From UBA1926 sp036732005 (GTDB taxonomy: Bacteria; Planctomycetota; Phycisphaerae; Phycisphaerales; UBA1924), in assembly GCA_036732005.1 (NCBI GenBank), contig DAINDF010000015.1:12733-76732 (forward strand): a DNA stretch of 64,000 bases, given 5' to 3'. A program made the translations under genes and the position numbers. Of the stretch, positions 1 through 8,317 are shown piece by piece. Under the pieces are notes generated by a model. That model was not told where the DNA came from and searched no databases. It saw only the letters and a program-made list of their open reading frames with translations. Position 1 is the first letter of the stretch. The number at the start of each line of letters is the position of its first letter.

Positions 1-61
1 TGGTATCTCTTTAAACTTAAATGAATTATCAGGTTTTCTCAATTGATGTAGTGCCCAAGCT

Positions 62-97
62 GGGTGCCACGGCTTGACCGTCCTCGGCAAGCCGTGC
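62..97. repeat. REP-like hairpin, left copy
   Basis: Imperfect palindrome whose stem arms are CACGGCTTG (68-76) and CAAGCCGTG (88-96) around an 11-nt loop. It matches the reverse complement of 701-736 at 35 of 36 positions, the only difference being base 77. The pair brackets the RAYT transposase gene, the usual arrangement for REP/RAYT units. Confidence 0.8.
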
Positions 98-162
98 TCC
101 CCCATCTCTCCACGCTTTACCCCTCGTTTGCGGTCGGAGCCCGGACCTGATCAACTGTCCCC

Positions 163-692
163 ATGCCTCACCGCAAGACCCGCCGCCGGTTTGAGATCCC
201 GGGCCACGCCCGCTTCCTCACCTTCTCCTGCTTCCAGCGGCTGCCGCTGCTCGACGACGGTGACGCCAAGGACGGGTTCGCCGATCAACTTTTCTGCACC
301 CGCGCCCGGCTCGGCTTCGCCCTCCACGCGTGGGTGGTCATGCCCGAGCATGTTCACCTGCTGCTCCGCCCGAACCTCCCCGAGGTCGATGTCCCGCGCA
401 TCCTGATGGCGATCAAGCGGCCCTTCGCGACGCGCGTGCTGCGGAGCTGGCGCGAGGTCGGGCGGGAAGCGCCCGACCGTATCTGGCAGGCGGGGGGCGG
501 ATACGACCGCAACATCTTCAGCGATCGCGAGATGCGGGAGAAGGTCGAGTACATCCACGCCAACCCGGTGCGGCGGGGTCTGGTCGAGCGGGCGGAGGAC
601 TGGGCGTGGTCGTCGGCGAGGGGTTGGGCGGGGCCGGAGACACGCGGGCCCGCGGTGTTTTGGTGGTTTTTGTTGGCGCGTTGGGTAATTAA
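163..692 (+). CDS. REP-associated tyrosine transposase (RAYT, IS200-like Y1_Tnp)
   Basis: Single-strand DNA transposase of the HUH/Y1 class that recognises and nicks REP hairpins. The HUH motif is visible in MPEHVHLLLRP, and the catalytic tyrosine is probably that in EYIHANPVRRGLV, after GGGYDRNIFSDREM. The start MPHRKTRRRFEIPG aligns with the normal family start. The conserved core ends near WAWSSARGW. After that the frame has no stop until 1575, deep inside the next gene, whereas the adjacent frame stops at 690-692. I place the end there and suspect a small frameshift or lost stop at the 3' end. It may be a slightly decayed copy. The REP hairpins on both sides support the identification. 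Confidence 0.65.
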
Positions 693-700
693 AACGGGAA

Positions 701-736
701 GCACGGCTTGCCGAGGACGGCCAAGCCGTGGCACCC
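701..736. repeat. REP-like hairpin, right copy
   Basis: Inverted copy of the 62-97 hairpin (35/36 identity as reverse complement), with arms CACGGCTTG and CAAGCCGTG. It lies immediately after the transposase core and overlaps the unexplained open frame that continues past it. Confidence 0.8.
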
Positions 737-898
737 GGCGAATTTCTGCGACGCCTGCGGGGCGCGGCTTCCGGCGATGGGGTGATCCCTCGGGCGGCCC
801 CGGGGGGTGCCGTTTCCGGTTTCGCGGGGGCGACATACCGTTGAGGCGGGCCAATTCACAGGCATCACGCCGCCCGCTCCGGCCCCTGGATTCCCGCC

Positions 899-2698
899 AT
901 GCAGCCCGAATTGATCGTCGTCGTCGCGGTGGTGGTCGGCGTGCTGGCGTTGTTGGCGACGGGGCGGATCGCGGCGGATGCGATCCTGGCCGCGGCGTTG
1001 ACGGTGCTGATGGCGATCCCGCTGCCCGGGGAGGATGGGTGGAAGATCGGGGTGCTGGGCGCCAAGGACGCGCTGGCGGGGTTCAGCAACACGGGGATGC
1101 TGACGGTGGGCGTGCTCTACATCGTCGTCGCGGGGCTGCGCGAGACGGGGGGGATCGACTGGATCGCGGGGAACCTGCTGGGCAAGCCGCGGGGGGAGCG
1201 GTCGGCGATCCTCCGCGTGATGGCGCCGGTGTGGGGGATGAGCGTGTTCCTGAACAACACGCCGGTGGTCGCGATGATGATCACGGCGGTGCAGGACTGG
1301 TGCAAGCGGCTGGGGTTCGCGCCGTCGCGGCTGATGATCCCGCTGAGCTACGCGGCGATCCTGGGGGGCACCTGCTCGCTGATCGGGACGAGCACGAACC
1401 TGGTGGTAGCGGGGCTGGTCGTGTCGCAGACCGACCTCGCGCCGCTGAAGATGTTCGACATCACCTGGGTGGGGCTGCCGTGCGCGATCGTGGGGGCGGC
1501 GTTCCTGATCGTGTTCGGGCCGATGCTGCTGCCGAAGAAGGCCGCGGCGGGGGCGACGCTGGACGACCCGCGTGAGTACACGCTGGAGTTGCTGGTGCCC
1601 GCGTCGGGCCCGATCCCGGGCAAGACGGTCGACCAGGCGGGGCTTCGCAGCCTGCCGGGGTGCTTCCTCGTCGAGATCGAGCGGGAGGGCGAGGTGATCT
1701 CCGCGGTGGGGCCCGATCAGGTGCTCCGCAGCGGGGACCGCCTGCTGTTCGCCGGCGTGGTCGAGGCGATCCGCGACCTGGTGAACACGCGGGGCCTGGC
1801 GCCGGCGACGGACCAGGTCTTCAAGCTCGACTCGCCCCGGTTCCGGCGGCGGCTGTTCGAGGCGGTGATCTCCGGGGCCTCGCCCCTTGTTGGGCGGACC
1901 ATCCGCGAGGGGCGGTTCCGCAACCGGTACAACGGGGCGGTGATCGCGGTGGCGCGGAACGGCGTGCGCATGCGGGGCAAGATCGGTGACATCAGCCTCC
2001 GCGCGGGCGACCTGGTGCTCGTCGAGGCCGACCCGGGGTTCGCCGACCGCGGGCGGGCGACGCGGGACTTCCTGCTCGTGCGCTCGCTGGACGACTCGAC
2101 GCCCCGGCGACACGGGCGGGCGCCGGTGGCGCTGGCGATCCTGCTGGTGATGATCGCGCTGGCGACTTTCGGGGTCTATCCCATGCTGACCGCGGCGATG
2201 CTGGCGGCCGGGGCGATGGTGCTGACGCGCTGCTGCACGATCACCGAGGCGAGGCGGAGCATCGACTGGTCGGTGCTGATCGTGATCGGGTCGGCGCTGG
2301 GCCTGGGGATGGCGATGGAGAAGTCCGGGGCGGCCCGGATGCTCGCGGACGGGCTGCTCTCGGTCGCGGGCACGAACCCGTGGCTCGTGCTGCTCGCGAT
2401 CTACGCGGTGACCTCGTTCATCACCGAGATCGTCACGAACAACGCGGCGGTGGCGATCGTCTTCCCGATCGCGCAGGCGACGGCGGCGGCGCTGGGGGTG
2501 GACTTCATGCCGTTCATCATCGCGATCATGATGGCGGGCTCGGCAAGCTTCGCCACGCCGCTGGGGTACCAGACCAACCTGATGGTCTACGGCCCCGGCG
2601 GGTACACGCTGGGGGACTTCCTGCGGATCGGCGTGCCTATGAACCTGGTGATGTGCGCCGCGACGGTGACGATCACGCCGCTGGTGTTCCCGTTCTGA
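899..2698 (+). CDS. SLC13-family permease with central TrkA-C domains
   Basis: Inner-membrane transporter of the DASS/ArsB superfamily, 599 aa. It has the typical architecture: N-terminal membrane half, a soluble middle with probably two RCK/TrkA-C repeats (roughly residues 220-395), then a C-terminal membrane half. Hallmarks are the paired helix-turn loops: FLNNTPVVAMM with GTCSLIGTSTNLVV in the first half, and VTNNAAVAIVFPIA with ASFATPLGYQTNLM in the second, the SNT-like signatures that bind sodium and substrate. The substrate (sulfate, dicarboxylate or other anion) cannot be read from sequence. The start is the ATG after a weak ribosome site. The flavoprotein gene downstream is 141 bp away with its own possible promoter, so co-transcription is uncertain. 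Confidence 0.88.
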   Translation: MQPELIVVVAVVVGVLALLATGRIAADAILAAALTVLMAIPLPGEDGWKIGVLGAKDALAGFSNTGMLTVGVLYIVVAGLRETGGIDWIAGNLLGKPRGERSAILRVMAPVWGMSVFLNNTPVVAMMITAVQDWCKRLGFAPSRLMIPLSYAAILGGTCSLIGTSTNLVVAGLVVSQTDLAPLKMFDITWVGLPCAIVGAAFLIVFGPMLLPKKAAAGATLDDPREYTLELLVPASGPIPGKTVDQAGLRSLPGCFLVEIEREGEVISAVGPDQVLRSGDRLLFAGVVEAIRDLVNTRGLAPATDQVFKLDSPRFRRRLFEAVISGASPLVGRTIREGRFRNRYNGAVIAVARNGVRMRGKIGDISLRAGDLVLVEADPGFADRGRATRDFLLVRSLDDSTPRRHGRAPVALAILLVMIALATFGVYPMLTAAMLAAGAMVLTRCCTITEARRSIDWSVLIVIGSALGLGMAMEKSGAARMLADGLLSVAGTNPWLVLLAIYAVTSFITEIVTNNAAVAIVFPIAQATAAALGVDFMPFIIAIMMAGSASFATPLGYQTNLMVYGPGGYTLGDFLRIGVPMNLVMCAATVTITPLVFPF

Positions 2699-2729
2699 GA
2701 GGGCCCCGGCGGGGGGCGCGGGAAAAGGC

Positions 2730-2758
2730 TTGTCGAATCGCGGCGGTTCCGGTACACA
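2730..2758 (+). promoter_or_regulatory. Candidate sigma70-like promoter
   Basis: TTGTCG (2730-2735), a 17-base spacer, then TACACA (2753-2758), located about 80 bases upstream of the flavoprotein start. Based on spacing and partial consensus match only. Confidence 0.25.
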
Positions 2759-2839
2759 TGGGCGCCGCGGCACCCGATAAGTTGGGGCGGTGTTCGGAAT
2801 TCGAGCCCCGGGGGTCGCCCCGGGGGTGGAGCAGCACGC

Positions 2840-4609
2840 ATGGTCAAGGACGCGTCGGCGGAGCAGTGGGATGTCGTGATCGCGGGCGGGGGGCCCGCCG
2901 GGAGCACGACCGCGGCGCTGCTCTTGAAGTACAACCCGGGCCTTCGGGTGCTGTTGCTGGAGAAGGCGAAGCACCCCCGCGAGCATGTGGGCGAGAGCCT
3001 GCTGCCGGGCGTGTGCGTGGTGCTCAACGAGATGGGCTGCTGGGACAAGATGGAGGCCGAGAACTTCCCCATCAAGATCGGGGCGAGCCTGACCTGGGGG
3101 AAGATGGGCGACAAGTGGGAGTTCGACTTCTACCCCGCCGAGGAGTTCGTCGACGAGCCGCGCCCGGGCAAGTACGAGGGGCAGCGTCGCGCGACGGCGT
3201 TCCAGGTGGAGCGGAGCCGGTACGACGAGATCCTCTTCCGCCACGCCGCCGAGCTCGGCGCGGTCTGCCGCGAGGAGGTCTCGGTGGACGAGGTCATCCG
3301 GGAGGGTGACCGGGTCGAGGGGCTGCGGCTGTCGACGGGGGAGGTCGTCCGCGGGCGTCACTATGTCGACGCGACGGGGCATGTCGGGCTGATGCGTCGG
3401 GCGATGGGGGTGGAGGTCGAGGCGCCCGAGGGGCTCCGGAATGTCGCGTTCTGGGACTACTGGGACAACGCGAAGTGGAAGGTCGAGATCGGCGTCGGCG
3501 CGACGCGCGTGATGGTGCGCAGCCTGCCCTACGGGTGGATCTGGTTCATCCCGCTCGGGCCGACCCGCGCCAGCTGCGGGCTGATCTGCCCGGCGGCGCA
3601 CTACAAGGAGGAGCAGATCAGCCCGGCGGACCTCTACCACAAGGCGATCGGGGAGGAACCCGAGGTGCGCGAGCTTCTCGCCGACGCGGCGTGCGACGGG
3701 AAGGGCGAGAGGGTCTACACCACCAAGAACTGGTCGCAGCTCTCGGGGCGGCTTGTGGGCGAGAACTGGTGGCTCGCGGGCGAGACGGCGGGCTTCGCCG
3801 ACCCGATCCTCGCGGCTGGGCTGACGCTGACGCACAACTCGGCGCGCGAGGTGGCGTACTCGATCCTCGAACTCGAGCGGGGCGAGCTCGACGCCGCGTG
3901 GGTCAAGCGCCGCTACGACGAGAAGCTGCGGCGGAACATCAACCAGCACATCCGGTTCGCGGAGTACTGGTACGCGACCAACGGGTGCTTCACCGATCTC
4001 CAGGACCACTGCAAGGCGATCGCGAAGGACGCGGGCCTGCGCCTCGCGCCCAACCAGGCGTGGCGCTGGCTCGCCCAGGGCGGGTTCGCCAACGAGGACA
4101 CCGGGCGGGCCTCGCTGGGCTCGTTCGATCTCGGCGCGAGCAAGTCGATCGTCGAGCGGTTCCTCGGCAAGACGCAGGACCTGCAGATCACCAAGTACAA
4201 TGTGTTCGAGCTCAACCTGCGCAACGCGACCGAGGATGTGATCGGGGAGCTCGCCGACGGGCGGATCAGGCAGGTCCCCTGCTACCGTCGGGGCGAGGCG
4301 TTCCTGCCGATGTCGGGCAACTACGGGATCATCACCAAACTCCTCGGGCGGCACTCGGACATGCGGACGATCTTCCAGGTCATCGAGAACGAGGTGAAGA
4401 TGCGCGTGCCCCCCGGCGCGGTCGCGGGGCAGGTCTTCGCGTTCCTCCAGGCGCTCGAGGCGATGCTCATCGACGGGTGGGTGCTCGGCAAGCACGACAA
4501 AAAGCGCCCGCTGCTCAAGCTCGCGCCCGTCGGCGGGCGGCTCATCCGCAGCGAAGAGGACGCCCGCGAGGCGCTCGAGCACGCCAAGGGGTCGGTCCGC
4601 TTCGCCTGA
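2840..4609 (+). CDS. Flavin-dependent oxidoreductase, halogenase-like
   Basis: FAD-binding monooxygenase/halogenase superfamily protein, 589 aa. The Rossmann motif GGGPAGS is at residues 16-22, the GESLLP motif of halogenases at 51-56, and WIWFIP at 233-238, matching the WxWxIP signature of flavin-dependent halogenases. DPILAAGLTL corresponds to the second FAD/chloride-side motif. Lys79 in FPIKIGASLTWG sits where halogenases place their catalytic lysine. The C-terminal ~200 residues have no motif I recognise. A GGAG ribosome site precedes the ATG. By homology it could halogenate an aromatic or carrier-bound substrate, but many planctomycete relatives are only known as NAD(P)/FAD-dependent oxidoreductases. 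No biosynthetic cluster surrounds it. Confidence 0.8.
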   Translation: MVKDASAEQWDVVIAGGGPAGSTTAALLLKYNPGLRVLLLEKAKHPREHVGESLLPGVCVVLNEMGCWDKMEAENFPIKIGASLTWGKMGDKWEFDFYPAEEFVDEPRPGKYEGQRRATAFQVERSRYDEILFRHAAELGAVCREEVSVDEVIREGDRVEGLRLSTGEVVRGRHYVDATGHVGLMRRAMGVEVEAPEGLRNVAFWDYWDNAKWKVEIGVGATRVMVRSLPYGWIWFIPLGPTRASCGLICPAAHYKEEQISPADLYHKAIGEEPEVRELLADAACDGKGERVYTTKNWSQLSGRLVGENWWLAGETAGFADPILAAGLTLTHNSAREVAYSILELERGELDAAWVKRRYDEKLRRNINQHIRFAEYWYATNGCFTDLQDHCKAIAKDAGLRLAPNQAWRWLAQGGFANEDTGRASLGSFDLGASKSIVERFLGKTQDLQITKYNVFELNLRNATEDVIGELADGRIRQVPCYRRGEAFLPMSGNYGIITKLLGRHSDMRTIFQVIENEVKMRVPPGAVAGQVFAFLQALEAMLIDGWVLGKHDKKRPLLKLAPVGGRLIRSEEDAREALEHAKGSVRFA

Positions 4610-4654
4610 ACGCGGGGCCGGGCCCGCTCACGCCGCCCCCGGGCCCCGTGCGCG

Positions 4655-4957
4655 TCAGACCAGGAACGCCAGCGCCAGCAGCGACACGGCGACCATGCCC
4701 ACCCCCGCGGCGTAGAACGGGGCGACCCAGCGGTTGAACCGCTCGCTCAGATAGGTCGCGGGCGCAGCCAGCAGGCCGAGCACGATCGGGCCGAGCATCG
4801 TCGCGAGCACGGCGGTTCGCACGGGCGGCTTCATCGGCGGGTGCACCTTGGCGGCGACGACCAGGGCGAGATAGGCCAACCCCAGCGCCACCGCCGCGAT
4901 GACCGCGATGCGGCGCTGCCGGGCGAGGGCCGCGGGATCGTCTGCTCGCTTTGGCAT
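4655..4957 (-). CDS. Small membrane protein, unknown
   Basis: 100-residue protein with a charged N-terminus (MPKRADDPAALARQRR) followed by three likely membrane helices (about residues 17-37, 45-66, 78-100). No family is recognised. It lies 22 bp downstream of the gamma-glutamyltransferase stop-to-start order on the same strand and is convergent with the flavoprotein gene. It may be co-transcribed with the gamma-glutamyltransferase, but function is unknown. Confidence 0.6.
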   Translation of the reverse strand: MPKRADDPAALARQRRIAVIAAVALGLAYLALVVAAKVHPPMKPPVRTAVLATMLGPIVLGLLAAPATYLSERFNRWVAPFYAAGVGMVAVSLLALAFLV

Positions 4958-4979
4958 CGCGGTCCATCGCCTCCGCCTG

Positions 4980-6620
4980 TCAGAACCCCACGGCCTGCCC
5001 GTCGCTGCGCTGGTCGCTCGCGGCGAGATAGCCCCGCAAGCCCGCGCCGGCGTCGTCGAGGCGGTAGATGATCTGCCCGCGCCCGTGCGAGACGGTGCGC
5101 CGCTCGGCCCGGGTCACCTCGTGGCCCATCTCGCTCAGCCTCGAGTAGACCCTCTCATCGAACCCGGGCTCGATGTTCACCGCGAGCGCCTTCTCGATCT
5201 GGAATCGCGGGGCGTCGAGGGCGGCCTGCGGGTTCTGCTTGAAATCGGCGATGCGGACGAGCACCTGCGCGTGCCCCTGGGGCTGCATGTAGCCCCCCAT
5301 CACGCCGAAGGACATCACGGGCTCGTCGTTGCCGTCGGCGCCCTTGCGGGTGACGAACCCGGGGATGATCGTGTGGTACGGGCGCTTCGAGGGGCCCGGG
5401 CGGTTGGGGTGGTTCTCCTCCAGGGTGAAGCAGCAGCCCCGGTTCTGGAGCGAGATGCCCGTGCCGGGGATTACCACGCCCGAGCCGAACCCGGTGTAGT
5501 TCGACTGGATGTAGGAGACCATGTTGCCCTCCGCGTCGGCGGCGGTGAGGTAGATCGTCCCGCCGGGCTTGGGCGTTCCGTGCTTGAAATCGGTCGCGCG
5601 ATTCGGGTCGATGAGCCGCGCCCGCGTCGCGAGGTACGCGCCGTCGAGCATCGCCTCGGGCGTTGTGTCCATGAACTCGGGGTCGGCGATGAACCGGTGG
5701 GCATCGCGGAAGGCGAGCTTCATCGCCTCGATCTGCAGGTGCAGACACTCGGGGGAGTCGGGGTCCATCGAGGCGAGGTCGAAGTGCCGCAGGATCCCCA
5801 GCGCGATGCACGCGGTGATGCCCTGCCCGCTCGGGGGGATCTCGTGCAGCGTGTGCCCCCGGTACTCGAGGTGCACCGTGCGCACCCAATCGGCCTTGTG
5901 GGCCTCGAGATCACCCCGACGCAGCAGCCCCCCACCGGCCTTGGCCGCGGCGTCCATCCGGTCCGCGAGTTCGCCCGCGTAGAAGGCCCGCCCGTTCGTC
6001 TCGGCGATCGCGGCGAGCGTCTCGGCGTGGTGCGGCAGGCGGACGAGGTCGCCCGTCTTCGGGGGCGCGCCGCCCGGCGCGAAGGTCGCGTGCCAATCGG
6101 GGAACTTCTCGCGGTCGTACGCGCGCGCGCCGCGGTTCCAGTAGTACGCGGTCTGCGGGCTCAGCAGGAAGCCGTCCCGCGCGTAGCGGATCGCGGGCTC
6201 GGCCAGCGTCGTCATGGGCAGCGTGCCGTGCTGCTCGGCGAGCGCGACCCAGGCCGAGACCGCGCCCGGCGTGGTGACGCCCCCCCAGCCGTAGTACGGG
6301 ATGGCGTCCAGGCCCGCGAATCGCGACCGAGCCTCGTCCTCGGTCAGCAGCGCGGGTGAGCGCCCCGACGCGTTCAGGCCGTGCAGCCCCCCGCCGGCCC
6401 AGGCGATGGCGAACGCGTCGGACCCGATCCCGTTGCTCGTCGGCTCGACGACGGTGAGGCACATCGCCGTGGCGACCGCGGCGTCAAAGGCGTTGCCCCC
6501 CCTGCGGAGCATCTCCAGCCCGGCCTGGGCGGCGAGGGGCTGGCTGGTGGCCACACAGTTGCGGGCGAAGACGGGCTGGCGCTGGGACGGGTACGGCAGG
6601 CTGTCGTCGAATGGGAGCAT
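4980..6620 (-). CDS. ggt: Gamma-glutamyltransferase family protein
   Basis: N-terminal nucleophile hydrolase that self-cleaves into two subunits and transfers or hydrolyses gamma-glutamyl groups, for example from glutathione; 546 aa. The nucleophile after self-processing should be Thr355 in GGTIYLTAAD, followed by the family landmarks EGNMVSYIQSNY, FGSGVVIPGTG and LQNRG. The N-terminal signature RRGGNAFDAAVAT is also clear. The start was set at MLPFDDSLPY because the open frame extends about 300 codons further upstream without similarity. No signal peptide is seen, which suggests a cytoplasmic enzyme of the GGT-like hydrolase group rather than the periplasmic E. coli type. Confidence 0.88.
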   Translation of the reverse strand: MLPFDDSLPYPSQRQPVFARNCVATSQPLAAQAGLEMLRRGGNAFDAAVATAMCLTVVEPTSNGIGSDAFAIAWAGGGLHGLNASGRSPALLTEDEARSRFAGLDAIPYYGWGGVTTPGAVSAWVALAEQHGTLPMTTLAEPAIRYARDGFLLSPQTAYYWNRGARAYDREKFPDWHATFAPGGAPPKTGDLVRLPHHAETLAAIAETNGRAFYAGELADRMDAAAKAGGGLLRRGDLEAHKADWVRTVHLEYRGHTLHEIPPSGQGITACIALGILRHFDLASMDPDSPECLHLQIEAMKLAFRDAHRFIADPEFMDTTPEAMLDGAYLATRARLIDPNRATDFKHGTPKPGGTIYLTAADAEGNMVSYIQSNYTGFGSGVVIPGTGISLQNRGCCFTLEENHPNRPGPSKRPYHTIIPGFVTRKGADGNDEPVMSFGVMGGYMQPQGHAQVLVRIADFKQNPQAALDAPRFQIEKALAVNIEPGFDERVYSRLSEMGHEVTRAERRTVSHGRGQIIYRLDDAGAGLRGYLAASDQRSDGQAVGF

Positions 6621-6671
6621 GGGCAGAGCGTACCCGCGAAGCCGGGGCCCGCGATTTGAGTTGGGTTGTGT

Positions 6672-6701
6672 TTGGGCTCGGGCCAGCGACGGAAATACAA
6701 T
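6672..6701 (+). promoter_or_regulatory. Candidate promoter for the Msr fusion gene
   Basis: TTGGGC (6672-6677), an 18-base spacer, then TACAAT (6696-6701), an AT-rich patch in an otherwise GC-rich divergent intergenic region. It would give a leader of roughly 100 nt before the start at 6811. Confidence 0.35.
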
Positions 6702-6810
6702 GAGGCGGATGGGCGTTCGATCTCGGCAAGCACGCCGGTGCATCGCCGACTCAATCCGGGGCGATTCGATCCGGAAAGTTCGATCACTACGCGGACCCGA
6801 TGGAGCACGC

Positions 6811-7905
6811 ATGAACAAGACGCAACTCCTGCTCGCGCTCGGCACGGCGGCCCTCGTGGTCGCCGCGGTTGTCCGCGTCGCCACCATCGAGCCGCCGCGC
6901 CCCGGGATGCGGACCATTGTTCCAACCGCCGGGCCCGCCGGCGCTCCGGAGGACGACCACAGCATGACCGCCCCCACACCCGAGTACTCCAAGAGCGGCC
7001 ACCGCATCGCCGACTTGCCGAAGGACGAGGTCGAGCGCCTCGCCGCGCGGCTCACCGAGGAGGAACGCCGGATCCTCCTCGACCACGGCACCGAGCCCCC
7101 CTTCTGCGGCACCCTGCTCGACAACAAGAAGGAGGGGGTGTATGTCTGCCGGCTGTGCGGGCTGCCGCTGTTCTCCTCCGACGCGAAGTTCACCAGCGGC
7201 ACGGGCTGGCCCTCGTTCTTCAAGCCGTTCGACACGGCCCACATCCGCAACATCGAGGACCGGTCGTACGGCATGGTGCGCGTCGAGATCCGCTGCCAGC
7301 GTTGCGACGGGCACCTCGGGCATGTCTTCCCCGACGGGCCCGAGCCCACGGGGCTGCGGTACTGCCTGAACTCGGCCTCGCTCGAGTTCCACGAGAAGGG
7401 CCAACCCCTGCCCGAGGCGTCGCGCCCCGTCGCGACGGAGACGGCGTACTTCGCCGGGGGGTGCTTCTGGGGCGTGGAGGACCGCTTCCAGCAGGTGCCC
7501 GGGGTGATCGACGCGGTGAGCGGGTACCAGGGCGGCACGGTCGAGAACCCGACCTACAAGCAGGTCTGCTCCAAGGACACGGGGCACGCGGAGAGCGTGC
7601 GCGTGGTCTTCGACCCCGCGCGGGTGACCTACCGCGAGTTGCTGGAGCGCTTCTTCGAGTTCCACAACCCCACGCAGCTCAACCGCCAGGGACCGGACAT
7701 CGGCACGCAGTACCGCAGCGCGATCTTCCCGTCCAGCGACGAGCAGCGGTCGCTCGCCGAGACCTTCCTCGCCGAGCAGAACGCGGAGGGCCGCTGGGCG
7801 GGCCGCGTCGTGACGAAGATCGAGCCCTTCGCCCCGTTCTACGAGGCGGAGGAGTACCACCAGGACTACAACGCCAGGCACGGCCGGAGTTGCCCGATCC
7901 CGTGA
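6811..7905 (+). CDS. Exported MsrB-MsrA bifunctional methionine sulfoxide reductase
   Basis: Fusion of MsrB (reduces Met-R-sulfoxide) and MsrA (reduces Met-S-sulfoxide), 364 aa. The N-terminal hydrophobic segment (LLLALGTAALVVAAVV, about residues 5-21) acts as a signal peptide or anchor, placing the enzyme outside the cytoplasm. MsrB occupies about residues 60-200: zinc-binding CRLC and CQRC pairs, and catalytic Cys185 in RYCLNSASLEF. MsrA follows, with catalytic Cys218 in GGCFWGVE and the DPARVTYRELLERFF and EYHQDY landmarks. The domain order B then A is opposite to the PilB-type A-B order. The start with the signal segment was chosen over an upstream open frame. A clear terminator follows. 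Confidence 0.93.
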   Translation: MNKTQLLLALGTAALVVAAVVRVATIEPPRPGMRTIVPTAGPAGAPEDDHSMTAPTPEYSKSGHRIADLPKDEVERLAARLTEEERRILLDHGTEPPFCGTLLDNKKEGVYVCRLCGLPLFSSDAKFTSGTGWPSFFKPFDTAHIRNIEDRSYGMVRVEIRCQRCDGHLGHVFPDGPEPTGLRYCLNSASLEFHEKGQPLPEASRPVATETAYFAGGCFWGVEDRFQQVPGVIDAVSGYQGGTVENPTYKQVCSKDTGHAESVRVVFDPARVTYRELLERFFEFHNPTQLNRQGPDIGTQYRSAIFPSSDEQRSLAETFLAEQNAEGRWAGRVVTKIEPFAPFYEAEEYHQDYNARHGRSCPIP

Positions 7906-7935
7906 TCCGACCTTCCGGGGGCGGATCACGCCGAG

Positions 7936-7968
7936 CGCCCGGGTTCGCGCCCGGGCGTTCTTGTTTTT
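7936..7968 (+). terminator. Intrinsic terminator
   Basis: Stem CGCCCGGG (7936-7943) / CCCGGGCG (7950-7957) with loop TTCGCG, followed by a T-rich tract. It ends the MsrB-MsrA transcript. Confidence 0.85.
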
Positions 7969-8015
7969 GCACAGCCCGGCGGGGTTGATTCCGGTTCGCT
8001 TTCAAACCCCTGCCC

Positions 8016-8074
8016 GACGAGCCGCGGGCGCGGGCCCGCGGACCTTTGTTTCCGGGCCGCCTCACCGGCTTGCG
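8016..8074 (+). repeat. Dispersed 59-nt intergenic repeat, copy A
   Basis: Begins GACGAGCC and carries a hairpin core CGCGGGCGCGGGCCCGCG. It matches the reverse complement of 57540-57598 at about 47 of 59 positions. Both copies are intergenic and differ by many substitutions, so this is an old repeat family rather than a recent duplication. Confidence 0.65.
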
Positions 8075-8317
8075 TCTCCGCCTCGCCCGAGTTTCGATCG
8101 ACTCCCGTATGACAGGCACCGTTGATCGGCGGCGGTGATCGCGGGGATTCCCTTGATCGATACGGATTGCGCGGCCGCGCCCCGCGATTGCGGTCTGCCT
8201 CCGTGCGGCGCGCCGGAGAATCCCGTTCGAAGAGTCACGGGCCGTCCGCGTCCTGCACGCCGGACCCGTGCCGCGGCGGCCCACGAGGCGGGCGTTGCCC
8301 CGCCGAAGGAGCCTGTC

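Larger units (their letters stand above)
62..736 (+). mobile_element. RAYT/REP unit (REPtron-like)
   Basis: A REP-associated tyrosine transposase lies between two nearly identical REP-like hairpins in opposite orientation. The unit is flanked by unusually AT-rich patches: the first 60 bases of the window, and about 664-697. No terminal inverted repeats or target-site duplication of a DDE insertion sequence are visible. RAYTs are normally domesticated single-copy genes that mobilise REP sequences, so this may be a resident element rather than a recent insertion. Confidence 0.7.
7906..8317. other. Gene-less 412-bp interval
   Basis: Contains the terminator of the Msr gene (7936-7968) and one copy of a dispersed 59-nt repeat (8016-8074). 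The remaining ~240 bases upstream of the LVIVD-repeat gene hold no gene I can support. The stretch should contain that gene's promoter, but no convincing box pair stands out. Confidence 0.5.

Noticed and set aside
693..1575. Continuation of the transposase frame to 1575
   Set aside because: Past residue ~170 it has no transposase similarity, crosses the REP hairpin and overlaps the SLC13 gene.
689..4582. Very long reverse-strand open frame of about 1300 codons
   Set aside because: Antisense to the SLC13 and flavoprotein genes, with low-complexity Arg/Pro/Asp-rich translation typical of GC-rich shadow frames.
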